Of a stretch of DNA of 31,523 nt, positions 7,431 to 14,768 are shown one piece after another. Both the position numbers and the translations under genes were made by a program. Source of the stretch: a bacterium. GTDB taxonomy: Bacteria; Elusimicrobiota; Elusimicrobia; Elusimicrobiales; UBA9959. The notes below the pieces were generated by a model. That model was not told the origin of the DNA. It saw only the letters and a program-made list of their open reading frames with translations, and searched no databases. Position 1 is the first letter of the stretch. The number at the start of each line of letters is the position of its first letter. The stretch lies in assembly GCA_021812825.1 (NCBI GenBank), contig JAKAMO010000018.1, forward strand, positions 1 to 31,523, written 5' to 3'.

Positions 7431-8042
7431 TCAGATCTTCCGGCGGAAGAAACCGCTTCTGCCGGCCTCTTCCTCGAATCCCATCTTCCTCAGGTAAGCG
7501 GCGTGCTTCTCCGAGGCGGCCGCGGCCGTGAACGTCGCGAAACCGACGAACGCCCCGCCGCCGCGCGTGCTGTTGAACAGGAAGCGCGCGCTTTTCAGGT
7601 CGCGGTAGTCCTCGGAGACATAGTCCAGGTGCACGCGGACGTCGGTCCCTTCCTCGGTGTAGACGAAGAGCCCCACCGGCAGCAGGTTGCGCAGGATGAA
7701 GACGCACCGGGGCGATCTGAGCGCCGACAGGTCGAAGTCGGGGAAATACTGCCAGATACCGCGGGCGTGATAGGACAGGAAATTGGAAAGCAGCGGGTCC
7801 CGCTCCCCCACCGGCATCAGCCTGAACACGTCCTTCTTGGACTTCAGCGCTATGATGTGCCAGAGGTCTATGCCCGCCACGAACAGGTTCACCGCGAATA
7901 CCGGCCAGGCCTTTACCAGCGCCCCGTACAGGACGAAGGCGAGAGCTCCCGCCAGGTTCAGGACCCGCAGGCGCAGCACGTTGCTGGTCAGCAGCGACAG
8001 CGCAACCAGCGCCGAGGCGGCGTAGCCTATCAGCTCAGCCAC
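7431..8042 (-). CDS. YgjV-like inner-membrane protein with C-terminal soluble domain
   Basis: The product is 203 aa. Residues 1-70 hold three hydrophobic helices (LIGYAASALVALSLLTSN, LNLAGALAFVLYGALVKAW, FAVNLFVAGIDLWHIIAL) in the arrangement of the YgjV family of small membrane proteins. The remaining 130 residues are soluble. They include LLPVGLFVYTEEGTDVRVHLDYV and end with AAYLRKMGFEEE, which recalls the last strand of GNAT acetyltransferases. No acetyl-CoA loop (RxxGxG/A) is obvious, so an enzyme role is not claimed. The GTG start at 8042 has GGGAGGG a few nt upstream and overlaps the end of pdxA by 8 nt, implying coupled translation. Confidence 0.65.
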   Translation of the reverse strand: MAELIGYAASALVALSLLTSNVLRLRVLNLAGALAFVLYGALVKAWPVFAVNLFVAGIDLWHIIALKSKKDVFRLMPVGERDPLLSNFLSYHARGIWQYFPDFDLSALRSPRCVFILRNLLPVGLFVYTEEGTDVRVHLDYVSEDYRDLKSARFLFNSTRGGGAFVGFATFTAAAASEKHAAYLRKMGFEEEAGRSGFFRRKI

Positions 8043-8973
8043 GGGCCCTCCCGGCAGCCAGCCCGGCCGCGAAGGCGATAGCCGCCGCCATGCTCGACGC
8101 GTCCGCCCTGCCCTTCCAGGCTATATCGAAGGCGGTGCCGTGCGTCGGCGAGGTGCGGATGAAAGGCAGGCCCCAGGTCCAGTGCACGGCCGGGCCGCCG
8201 CAGGGTGCCACCTTCAGCGGGGCCAGCGCCTGGTCGTGGTAGAGGCAGAGAAGGCCGTCGCTTTCGCCGGCCAGGTGCGAGGCCCAGGCGGCGTCGGACG
8301 GCAGCGGGCCGTTCACGCGCAGGCCCCGGCGCCGCAGCTCGCGGGCTGCCGGCCTCAGCGTCGAGATCTCCTCGCGGCCGATCACGCCGCCGTCGCCGGC
8401 GTGCGGGTTCAGCGCGCAGAGCGCTATGCGGGGCTCCCCGTGCCCCAGCGCCCGCAGCGCGGAACGGAAAAGCAAAGCCTTCTCCTTCACCAGCGCCTTC
8501 GTCAGGAGGCGGGGCAGGTCGCGCAGGGGCGCGTGCTCGGTCACCAGCGCGGCGTTGACGCGGCCGCGGGAGAAGAGCATCAGCGGCTCGCGCTTCTCCA
8601 GGAGCCGGAAAAGGTCGGTGTGGGCGGGGGCGGGGGCTCCTGCCAGGGTCCAGGCCTCTTTTGAGACGGGCGCGGTGACCATGGCGCCGAACGCGCCTTC
8701 CTTCAGCAGGCGTACCGCTCCCAGCACGGCTTTAAGCGAGGCCGCTCCGCCGGCGGCGGTGGGGCGGGGCCTGCCGGAGGCTCCTGCCGCGGCGTCGCAG
8801 GGTATCAGCGGGCAGAGGGAGGTTGTCCAGCCGGCGCGCCGCATGGCGGCGGTGTCCCCTATCACGGCGGGCAGGCAGCTGCGCCGTACGGCGGGGCTGC
8901 GCAGGGCCTTGACGGTTATCTCCGGCCCTATGCCTAAAGGGTCTCCCGCGGTTATCAGTATCGACGGTTTCAT
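8035..8973 (-). CDS. pdxA: 4-hydroxythreonine-4-phosphate dehydrogenase PdxA
   Basis: PdxA oxidises 4-phosphohydroxy-L-threonine in the DXP-dependent route to pyridoxal phosphate. The 312-aa product starts MKPSILITAGDPLGIGPEI, the family hallmark. Metal-ligand histidines are in PAHTD (usually GHTE), YHDQ and SPTHGTAFDIA; NPHAGDGGVIGREE is also conserved. ATG 8973 was chosen because the frame upstream (to a GTG at 8997) runs through a terminator stem. Deviations from consensus (PAHTD, GPLPSDAAW, VHWTWGLPF) are mild. The gene follows a surA-type PPIase gene, as in the lptD-surA-pdxA-rsmA cluster of proteobacteria, but here a terminator separates them. It overlaps the YgjV-like gene. Confidence 0.92.
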   Translation of the reverse strand: MKPSILITAGDPLGIGPEITVKALRSPAVRRSCLPAVIGDTAAMRRAGWTTSLCPLIPCDAAAGASGRPRPTAAGGAASLKAVLGAVRLLKEGAFGAMVTAPVSKEAWTLAGAPAPAHTDLFRLLEKREPLMLFSRGRVNAALVTEHAPLRDLPRLLTKALVKEKALLFRSALRALGHGEPRIALCALNPHAGDGGVIGREEISTLRPAARELRRRGLRVNGPLPSDAAWASHLAGESDGLLCLYHDQALAPLKVAPCGGPAVHWTWGLPFIRTSPTHGTAFDIAWKGRADASSMAAAIAFAAGLAAGRARG

Positions 8974-8983
8974 TATCAGCGGT

Positions 8984-9023
8984 AAAAAAACGGCCACGGG
9001 AGGGTCGCGCCTTCCCGTGGCCG
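8984..9023 (-). terminator. Intrinsic terminator between the surA-like gene and pdxA
   Basis: On the minus strand CGGCCACGGGAAG pairs with CTCCCGTGGCCG around a GC-rich loop, followed by T7 (A7 at 8984-8990 on the plus strand). It lies inside the surA-pdxA gap, 11 nt before the pdxA ATG, so pdxA expression must depend on read-through or attenuation unless a promoter overlaps it. Confidence 0.88.
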
Positions 9024-9036
9024 TGCTGCGGGTGGC

Positions 9037-10137
9037 TTACTTGTCCTTCTTGTCCGCGAAGATCTGGATCTTGGCGTCCTTCCGGAGCTCCTTGACGTAC
9101 TTGCCGAGCTCCTCGGCGAAGGCGTTCTGCGACATCAGCTGCTCCAGGTCGTCCCTGACGGCCTCGAAGCGCAGCTTCTGCTCCGCGCGCTTCTCCTCGA
9201 GACGCAGGATGTGCCAGCCGAACTTGGACTTTATAGGGGCGGAGTTCTCGCCCACTTGCAGCTTGAAAGCGGCGCTCTCCACCTCCTCCGGCAGCATTCC
9301 TTTCACCACGTAGCCGATGTCGCCGGCGCGGGCGGCGCTCTCCTTGTCGTCGGAATCCTTCTCGGCCAGCTCGCCGAAGTCGGCCCCGGAGTCGAGCTGC
9401 TTCTTTATCGAGGCGGCCTTGTCGGCGGCCGCCTTCTGCTCGGCCTCGGTGGCGCCCTCCTTGACCTCGACCAGTATGTGGCGCAGGCGCAGGCGCTCGG
9501 CGGTCAGCTCCCTGAACTTGCCTGCTACGGCCATCAGGTCCTGTTTTTCCTCGTCGCTCATACCCTTCACATCGTCGGCCTTGCCCTTCAGCACCAGGAC
9601 TATGTCGTCGAAGTACTTCCTGACGTCGTCGTCGCCTGGCATCTTGGCGCGGGCCTTCACGGTCTCCTGCACGAGCTTTTGGACCATCAGTTGCTTGCGG
9701 ATCCGCTCCCGGAACTCGTCCATCGTGACGCCTTCCTTGCGCAGCTCCGCCTGGAAGGCCTCCTCGGCCTTGTCGGTGGAGAGTGCGGCGCCTTCGGGCG
9801 AACGTGTGAAGCGCTTGCGGATCTCGGCCACGCCGTTCTCCAGTTCGCGCTCGTAGACCTTCAGTTTCATCGACTCGGCCTTCTGGCGGAGCAGGGCCTC
9901 GTCGACCAGTTTGTCGAGCGCGGCCTTCTCCAGCTGGGCCTCCGCGTCCTTCTGCTTGAAGAAGTCCGGCATCGCCGCCGCGTACTGCTCTGTCAGCGCG
10001 TCCTTGGCCTTGTTGTACTCGGACATAGTGACGGGTTCGTTGTTCACCCGCGCCGCCAGGTCCTCCACGACCTTGGCCTCCGCGGGGACGGACGCGGCCA
10101 GCAGGGCCGCGGCCAGAAAGCTATTTATACTGTTCAT
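9037..10137 (-). CDS. SurA-type periplasmic peptidyl-prolyl isomerase/chaperone
   Basis: A periplasmic chaperone that should help fold outer-membrane proteins. The 366-aa product has a signal peptide (MNSINSFLAAALLAASVPAEA) and a SurA N-like helical region (NNEPVTMSEYNKAK... ALDKLVDEALLRQKAES). One parvulin domain follows (about residues 215-325; RLRHILVEVKEGATEAEQ, FGELAEKDSDD, GDIGYVVKGMLPEEVE, FGWHILRLEEKR). A Lys-rich C-terminal helix ends the protein. E. coli SurA has two parvulin domains; one is common elsewhere. GGTGGAGGT precedes the ATG. The start overlaps the stop of the upstream PPIase lipoprotein gene by 17 nt, so the two are co-translated and may form a pair. Confidence 0.88.
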   Translation of the reverse strand: MNSINSFLAAALLAASVPAEAKVVEDLAARVNNEPVTMSEYNKAKDALTEQYAAAMPDFFKQKDAEAQLEKAALDKLVDEALLRQKAESMKLKVYERELENGVAEIRKRFTRSPEGAALSTDKAEEAFQAELRKEGVTMDEFRERIRKQLMVQKLVQETVKARAKMPGDDDVRKYFDDIVLVLKGKADDVKGMSDEEKQDLMAVAGKFRELTAERLRLRHILVEVKEGATEAEQKAAADKAASIKKQLDSGADFGELAEKDSDDKESAARAGDIGYVVKGMLPEEVESAAFKLQVGENSAPIKSKFGWHILRLEEKRAEQKLRFEAVRDDLEQLMSQNAFAEELGKYVKELRKDAKIQIFADKKDK

Positions 10138-10924
10138 CTAGGACCTCCACCTTGTTCTTCTCCTGGAACTTGGCCAGGTAGTCGTCGAACTTCTTCTTCT
10201 CCAGGATCTTGCGTATGCGGTCCGTGGAGGAGGCGAAGTCCGCCTTCTCCTGGCCCAGCTTCTTCAGGATATGGAAGCCCATGGCCGTCTTTACGATGCC
10301 TTGGGTCTCCCCTACCTTCATCTTGAAGGCCATGTCCTCGAGCTCCGGCATGAACTCGCCGTACATGACCGGAGGCAGCCGCACCGCGTCCTTGTCCATC
10401 GAGTATTCCTTGGCCGTCTTGTCGAAGTCGGCGCCGGCCTTAAGCTTCTTCATGACCTTGTCCGCCTCCTCGTAGCTGGGCATCAGGATGTGCGCCAGCC
10501 TGACCTTGTAGGGGTATTTCTCGTAATACTCCTTGATCTCGTCCTCGGTCACCTTCAGCTCCCCGTTGCGCAGGGCCTCTATCCACATGCGCGTCAGCAG
10601 GAAATCCTTGTAAGAGGCGAAGTCCTTCTTCATCTCGGCTTCTTTATCGCGGATGCGGGCCTTGTAGTCGTCCCCGGAGGCGACCTTGCTGCCGCGCGCC
10701 GCTATCAGCATCAGTCGCTCGTGTATCAGCACGTCCAGGAACTGCTTGCGGCCGGCCTTGGAGGAGAGGTACTCCTGCGCGGCGGGGCTGATCTCGGAGA
10801 GTTTCTCCTCGAAGTAGCCTTCTGTTATCTTCTCGGGGCCCACGCGGGCCAGTACCTTGTCGTCCTGACGCGAACAGGCGGCAAGGGCCGCCGCGGCCAG
10901 GACCAGGGTGATGGTCTTTTTCAT
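10121..10924 (-). CDS. PrsA/SurA-like parvulin PPIase lipoprotein
   Basis: A membrane-tethered folding factor of 267 aa. The signal MKKTITLVLAAAALAACSRQ contains lipobox LAAC with lipidated Cys17. A SurA-like helical part (VLARVGPEKITEGYFEEKL ... FLDVLIHERLMLIAA) is followed by a parvulin domain at about 145-240. That domain shows VRLAHILMPSYEEADKVMKKL, ADFDKTAKEYSMD, GEFMPELEDMAFKMKVGE and TAMGFHILKKL. The upstream control region is shared with the divergent PBP gene, so envelope folding factors and peptidoglycan synthesis may be linked. It is the first gene of the operon with the SurA-type gene. Confidence 0.87.
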   Translation of the reverse strand: MKKTITLVLAAAALAACSRQDDKVLARVGPEKITEGYFEEKLSEISPAAQEYLSSKAGRKQFLDVLIHERLMLIAARGSKVASGDDYKARIRDKEAEMKKDFASYKDFLLTRMWIEALRNGELKVTEDEIKEYYEKYPYKVRLAHILMPSYEEADKVMKKLKAGADFDKTAKEYSMDKDAVRLPPVMYGEFMPELEDMAFKMKVGETQGIVKTAMGFHILKKLGQEKADFASSTDRIRKILEKKKFDDYLAKFQEKNKVEVLDEQYK

Positions 10925-10933
10925 ATCAATACG

Positions 10934-10963
10934 AATGTATCATTTTACCCGGAGCGGTATCAA
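10934..10963 (-). promoter_or_regulatory. Promoter of the PPIase operon (TTGATA-18-TACATT)
   Basis: On the minus strand TTGATA (10963-10958) and TACATT (10939-10934) are 18 nt apart. The ATG at 10924 begins 9 nt after the -10, so the leader would be 0-3 nt. No Shine-Dalgarno sequence is present. Confidence 0.5.
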
Positions 10964-10985
10964 AGCAGGCGCGCCGGGGCCGGTT

Positions 10986-11014
10986 TTGCCTTCAGGGGGC
11001 ATAAACTATATAAT
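10986..11014 (+). promoter_or_regulatory. Promoter of the PBP1A-type gene (TTGCCT-17-TATAAT), leaderless
   Basis: TTGCCT (10986-10991) and a perfect TATAAT (11009-11014) are 17 nt apart. Only 7 nt separate the -10 from ATG 11022, so the transcript should begin at or one base before the start codon. This is the best example here of leaderless architecture. Confidence 0.65.
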
Positions 11015-11021
11015 TAAGTGG

Positions 11022-13190
11022 ATGAAATTCGTAAAGGACTTCCTGGACTATCTGGACGGGCTCTCGGCCCGCGAGCTGGTCCTGAAGGCGGTCTACCTGA
11101 TCGGCATCGTCTCCGCCGCCGCCGTGCTGACGGCCGCGGTGCTGATGCGCAAGATCCTCTCGGACATCCCGTCGGTGGACAAGCTGGACGAATACACTCC
11201 TTCGCTGACCACCTACGTCTACGACATCAACAACAACGTCATAGCCGAGTTCTCGGTGGAGAAGCGCGCGATCCTGCCGTTGAACAAGATCCCGGTGGAC
11301 ATGCAGAACGCGGTCATCGCGATGGAAGACCAGAACTTCTTCCGCCACTGGGGCATCTCGCCGCGCGGCATAGCCCGCGCGCTGATGCGCGACATCCTTC
11401 ACCGCCGCACCGCGCAGGGCGGCTCCACGCTGACGCAGCAGCTCTCCAAGAACATCTTCCTCGAGCGTTCCAAGACCATAACCAGGAAGATAAAGGAGAT
11501 GGTGCTGGCCCTGCAGATAGAGCGCAACTTCTCCAAGCAGGAGATACTCGCGTTGTACCTGAACCAGATCTACTTCGGCTCCGGGGTGTACGGCGTGCAG
11601 TCCGCGGCCCGGCTCTATTTCGGCAAGGACGTCTCGGAGATGACGCTGGGGGAATGCGCGCTGCTGACCGGCCTGATCCCCAACCCGGCGCGCTTCTCCC
11701 CGTTCGCCCATCCGGATACGGCCCGGTTGCGCCGCCGCTTGGTGCTGCAACGAATGAAGGACGAGGGGTACGTCACCGCCGAAGAGGTCAAGACCGCCGA
11801 GGCCGAGCCGATACCCGACGAGAAGTTCTCGATGCATTCCGGTCACGCGGCCTACTTCGTGGAGTATATCCGCCAGCAGCTGGAGCCCAAGTACGGCACC
11901 GCCCAGCTGTGGAAGGGCGGCATGAAGATCTACACCACGCTGGACCTGTCCATGCAGATACCCGCCGAGGAGGGCATGGAGCGCAACCTGGCCAAGTACG
12001 ACCAGGTGGCCGCGGACGCGCGCGCGGCCCAGCAGAAGGCGGAGCAGGAGGAGGACAAGGAGAAGGGCGCGGAGGACGAAGAGGGTAAGGACACGGCCGC
12101 GGCTTCCTCCGCCACGCTTCAGGGCGCTTTCGTCATACTGGACACCAAGACCGGGGCCATCAAGGCCATGATAGGCGGGCGCGACTTCCAGACCACCAAG
12201 TTCAACAGGGTCACGCAGGCAGCGCGGCAGGCCGGCTCCACGTTCAAACCCTTCGTCTGGATGTCCGCGCTGCTGAGCGGCTACACGCCGGCGAGCATGA
12301 TAGAGGACTCGCCGATGGCCTACTACAACGACGGCAAGGACTGGCGCCTGCTGGAAGGCGCCACCGACCAGTACGCCATAGACCTGGCCGTGCAGCCGTT
12401 CGTCGGCAACAAGGATTTCCAGATCTGGGTGCCGAACGATTTCGACGGCAAGTTCCTGGGCAGGATAACCCTGCGCCACGCGCTGGAGCAGTCCCGCAAC
12501 CTGGCCTCTATCTACCTGGTGACGCACGTAGGCCCCACGCTGGTGGCGGACGTGGCGCACCGGGCCGGGGTCAAGCACAACCTGGAGGCGGTGCCCTCCA
12601 TCGGCCTGGGCACGTCGGGGGTGAACCCGCTGGAGATGGCCAGCGCCTTCTCCACGTTCGCCAACGGCGGCATCCATGCCGAGCCGTTCGCCGTGCTGCG
12701 CGTGACGGACAACCAGGGGCGCGTGCTCGAGGAGTCCGTGCCCGAGGAAACGGAGGCCTTCTCGCCGCAGCTCTCCTACGTGCTGGTCAACATGATGAAG
12801 GGCGTCATCCAGCGCGGCACCGGCATCAAGGCCTCCACGCTGAAGCGCCCGCTGGCCGGCAAGACCGGCACCAGCCAGGACGCCAAGGACATGTGGTTCA
12901 TCGGCATGACGCCGGACCTGACCGCCGCCTCCTGGATGGGCTACGACGACTTCGCCTCGATACCGGTAAAGGACTGGAGCAGCTCCCTGGCGGTGACCTG
13001 GTGGACGGACATCATGGCCAGCGTGTTCAAGAACCAGCCGGTGCGCGATTTCCCGGTGCCCGACGGCATAGTCTTCGTCACGGTGGACCAGGAGACGGGC
13101 AAACTGGCGCTGCCCACCTGCAAGAAGAAGATACTCGAAGCCTTCGTGAAGGGCACGGAGCCAAAGGAATTCTGCGACGCGCAGCACTGA
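11022..13190 (+). CDS. Bifunctional penicillin-binding protein, PBP1A family
   Basis: An inner-membrane peptidoglycan synthase that polymerises glycan strands (GT51) and crosslinks them. The 722-aa product has one N-terminal anchor (about 20-42). GT51 motifs are EDQNFFRHWG (catalytic Glu102), GGSTLTQQLSKN and ALYLNQIYFGSGVYGVQSAA. The transpeptidase motifs are STFK (Ser406), SRN (Ser491) and KTGTS (Lys614). A highly charged insert (AEQEEDKEKGAEDEEGKD) separates the ODA-like linker from the transpeptidase domain. ATG 11022 was chosen because it follows a promoter at leaderless spacing; the longer frame upstream overlaps the divergent PPIase promoter. It is shorter than E. coli PBP1A and ends in a Cys/Lys-rich tail. 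Confidence 0.94.
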   Translation: MKFVKDFLDYLDGLSARELVLKAVYLIGIVSAAAVLTAAVLMRKILSDIPSVDKLDEYTPSLTTYVYDINNNVIAEFSVEKRAILPLNKIPVDMQNAVIAMEDQNFFRHWGISPRGIARALMRDILHRRTAQGGSTLTQQLSKNIFLERSKTITRKIKEMVLALQIERNFSKQEILALYLNQIYFGSGVYGVQSAARLYFGKDVSEMTLGECALLTGLIPNPARFSPFAHPDTARLRRRLVLQRMKDEGYVTAEEVKTAEAEPIPDEKFSMHSGHAAYFVEYIRQQLEPKYGTAQLWKGGMKIYTTLDLSMQIPAEEGMERNLAKYDQVAADARAAQQKAEQEEDKEKGAEDEEGKDTAAASSATLQGAFVILDTKTGAIKAMIGGRDFQTTKFNRVTQAARQAGSTFKPFVWMSALLSGYTPASMIEDSPMAYYNDGKDWRLLEGATDQYAIDLAVQPFVGNKDFQIWVPNDFDGKFLGRITLRHALEQSRNLASIYLVTHVGPTLVADVAHRAGVKHNLEAVPSIGLGTSGVNPLEMASAFSTFANGGIHAEPFAVLRVTDNQGRVLEESVPEETEAFSPQLSYVLVNMMKGVIQRGTGIKASTLKRPLAGKTGTSQDAKDMWFIGMTPDLTAASWMGYDDFASIPVKDWSSSLAVTWWTDIMASVFKNQPVRDFPVPDGIVFVTVDQETGKLALPTCKKKILEAFVKGTEPKEFCDAQH

Positions 13191-13216
13191 GCCGCCGCGC
13201 ATTCCCGCAAAGTGTA

Positions 13217-13249
13217 AAACCGCCGGCTCCCGCCGGCGGTTCCTTTTTT
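13217..13249 (+). terminator. Intrinsic terminator of the PBP gene
   Basis: AACCGCCGGC and GCCGGCGGTT form a 10-bp stem with a 4-nt loop, followed after CC by T6 (13244-13249). Confidence 0.9.
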
Positions 13250-13314
13250 GATACTTTGAGGAGCGTTTTGCGAATAGGCCTGCCCGCCCGGCCGGAAAGC
13301 GTGTTGTGCGCGGG

Positions 13315-13436
13315 TGACGGCGGATTTGACGAGGCAGGACCTCGCGCAGGCCGACGCTTGCGAAGCGCGGAGGCCGAGTGAAGAGGCGCGCGAACGGTGT
13401 TCGCGACGCCGTGCCTGACGAGTCAAACCGCCGTCA
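13315..13436 (+). repeat. Dispersed folded intergenic repeat, copy B
   Basis: The core (13355-13420) matches the reverse complement of 2133-2216. The unit is closed by TGACGGCGG (13315-13323) with CCGCCGTCA (13428-13436), then TTTGAC with GTCAAA, then GGCA with TGCC, a long interrupted outer stem. Inside is the 7-bp CGCGAAC/GTTCGCG hairpin with loop GGT (13389-13405). It sits between a terminator and the 3' end of alr. No coding frame fits it. Confidence 0.62.
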
Positions 13437-13472
13437 GGCCCCGCGCATTGGGCGGCCGTGCGGGCCTAAGGG

Positions 13473-14546
13473 TTACTTGTAGACGCGGGGGATGCGGGCG
13501 TTGGCGGCCGTGCGGCGCACGTGCAGCGCCACCGGAGCGCCTATCCTCGCCCCGGGGATGCCGGTGACGTCCAGCAGCGTGTGGGAGATGCCGGTGCGGC
13601 CGGTGAACCAGGCCTTCCTGCCGCCTATCACGCCCCAGTAGCGGAAGCCGGAGGATATGCGGATCCTGTTCTCCACGGGCTCCATCGTCAGGCCGTCGGA
13701 ATAGCCGGCCGGGACCGTGGCGATGGTCATGGCCCTGGGCGCCGTGAACTCGGCCGCGTAGCCCAGCGACTCGCCTTTTTTTTTTTTTCGCAGGGAAATT
13801 ATCCTCGCGTAGAGCTGCCAGGGCCTGCCCAGTCCCGGCAGCGGCGGGCCATGCCGCTTCTTCCGGTACACGTCCGTGGGGTAGATCCCGTACATCAGGT
13901 TGCCCACGCGTACCATGTCCAGCTGCCATTGCGGCATGTCGCAGAGGATGGAGCTGTTGGCCGCGTGAGCCTTAAGGCCGGGGAACGCCGCCCGCAGTCC
14001 CCGGGCCAGCGCGGCGAAGGCGAAGAGCTTCTCCTGCGCCTCTATCATGTTCTGCGCCGGCCGGTAGGCCAGGTGCGCCGAAAGGGAGAAAGGCCGGGCC
14101 TTCTTCAGACGCGCCGCGGCCGCCAGCAGCGCGGGGACTTCTTCCGGCTTCACGCCCCAGCGCCCCAGGCCGAGGTCCACGTCCAGCGTGTAGGGGGCGT
14201 GGCCCTTCGCCGCTTTGTCCAGCGCGCGTATGAAGGCGGGAGAATCCGCCGTGGGTATCAGGGAATTACGGACTATCAGCGGGGCCTCTTCGGGAAGCGA
14301 AGGGGCCAGCAGGTGTATCTGCGTCCGCGGGAAGGAAGCGCGCAGCGCGGCCCCCTCTTCCGCCGTCAGCACGCCCAGGCAGTCGGCCCCGCTGGCCAGC
14401 GCGGTCCTGGAGACCACGGCAGCGCCGTGACCGTAGCCGTCTGCCTTTACCACGGCCATGAACGAGACGCCCGGCTTCAGGGCCTTCTTCACGGCTCGCA
14501 CGTTGCCGGCCAGCGCCTTAAGGTCTATCTCCACCCATTTCAGCAT
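13473..14546 (-). CDS. alr: Alanine racemase (contains a 13-A homopolymer)
   Basis: A PLP enzyme that makes D-Ala for peptidoglycan. The 357-aa product has the PLP lysine in VVKADGYGHG (Lys34) and the substrate/cofactor Arg in DLGLGRWG (Arg129). The second catalytic base Tyr263 is in SLGYAAEF, followed by the family motif VPAGYSDGL. Its partner in the pathway, ddl, lies about 9 kb away. Codons for Arg253-Lys257 are CGA followed by twelve A (13 A in all, plus-strand T13 at 13776-13788). This lies just before the catalytic Tyr, in a genome that otherwise avoids A runs. Slippage there would remove the active-site Tyr and the C-terminal barrel. The frame is intact as given. ATG 14546 follows a -10 box with a leader of about 12 nt. 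Confidence 0.93.
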   Translation of the reverse strand: MLKWVEIDLKALAGNVRAVKKALKPGVSFMAVVKADGYGHGAAVVSRTALASGADCLGVLTAEEGAALRASFPRTQIHLLAPSLPEEAPLIVRNSLIPTADSPAFIRALDKAAKGHAPYTLDVDLGLGRWGVKPEEVPALLAAAARLKKARPFSLSAHLAYRPAQNMIEAQEKLFAFAALARGLRAAFPGLKAHAANSSILCDMPQWQLDMVRVGNLMYGIYPTDVYRKKRHGPPLPGLGRPWQLYARIISLRKKKKGESLGYAAEFTAPRAMTIATVPAGYSDGLTMEPVENRIRISSGFRYWGVIGGRKAWFTGRTGISHTLLDVTGIPGARIGAPVALHVRRTAANARIPRVYK

Positions 14547-14564
14547 AGTAGGGTCCGTGACAAA

Positions 14565-14570
14565 ATTATA
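14565..14570 (-). promoter_or_regulatory. Putative -10 box (TATAAT) of alr
   Basis: A perfect TATAAT on the minus strand lies 18 nt before the alr ATG. No convincing -35 was found; the region upstream is the start of the hairpin cluster before mfd. Confidence 0.5.
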
Positions 14571-14585
14571 TCATTAACCTGAAGT

Positions 14586-14753
14586 CCGCAGTTCAGTGCG
14601 GTTTTCATTATGAAAATCAGTGAACAGAATTATTCTGCGGGATTCCCCGCGCAGCGGGCCGAGGGCCCAGCGCTATGCGCGCCCGGCCCGAGGAGGTGTA
14701 TGCCTCCCGAAGGGCGCCCGCTATGCGGGCGGAAAATTGCAAGTGCAATTTTC
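14586..14753 (+). other. Cluster of consecutive small hairpins in the mfd leader
   Basis: Back-to-back inverted repeats with 2-6 nt loops fill this stretch. They are CCGCA/TGCGG (14586-14601), TTTTCA-TTA-TGAAAA (14602-14616), CAGAA-TTA-TTCTG (14625-14637), GCGGG/CCCGC (14637-14650) and GGGCC-GAG-GGCCC (14656-14668). Next come GCGC-TAT-GCGC (14670-14680), GGAGG/CCTCC (14692-14707), CCC-GAA-GGG (14706-14714), CGCCCGC-TAT-GCGGGCG (14715-14731) and a 10-bp GAAAATTGCA/TGCAATTTTC (14732-14753). Triloops dominate. The GGAGG/CCTCC hairpin encloses a Shine-Dalgarno site and start codon. Function unknown; a regulatory leader for mfd is one reading. Confidence 0.6.
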
Positions 14754-14768
14754 AGGCTAAGGCGATGA
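14700..14768 (+). CDS. Possible 22-codon leader ORF overlapping the mfd start
   Basis: ATG 14700 is preceded by GAGGAGG at ideal spacing and opens a frame of 22 codons (MPPEGRPLCGRKIASAIFRL...). Its TGA (14766-14768) overlaps the mfd ATG (14765-14767) as ATGA. This is the layout of translational coupling. The Shine-Dalgarno is itself paired with CCTCC inside the ORF, so access may be regulated. The peptide has no recognisable family and could be non-functional; the strong ribosome site and ATGA overlap are the only support. Confidence 0.4.
   Translation: MPPEGRPLCGRKIASAIFRLRR

Noticed and set aside
10908..11021. N-terminal extension of the PBP from an ATG at 10908
   Set aside because: It would overlap the divergent PPIase gene and include the PBP promoter itself. 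The residues are not protein-like and the ATG at 11022 fits the promoter.
10992..13202. 736-codon open frame antisense to the PBP gene
   Set aside because: The plus-strand frame has all GT51 and transpeptidase motifs. The antisense product is Arg/His/Leu-rich with no domain, as expected opposite a GC-rich gene.
13423..13929. Second gene on the minus strand reading through the poly-A run in another frame of alr
   Set aside because: The product has no family features. The annotated alr frame carries all catalytic residues on both sides of the run.
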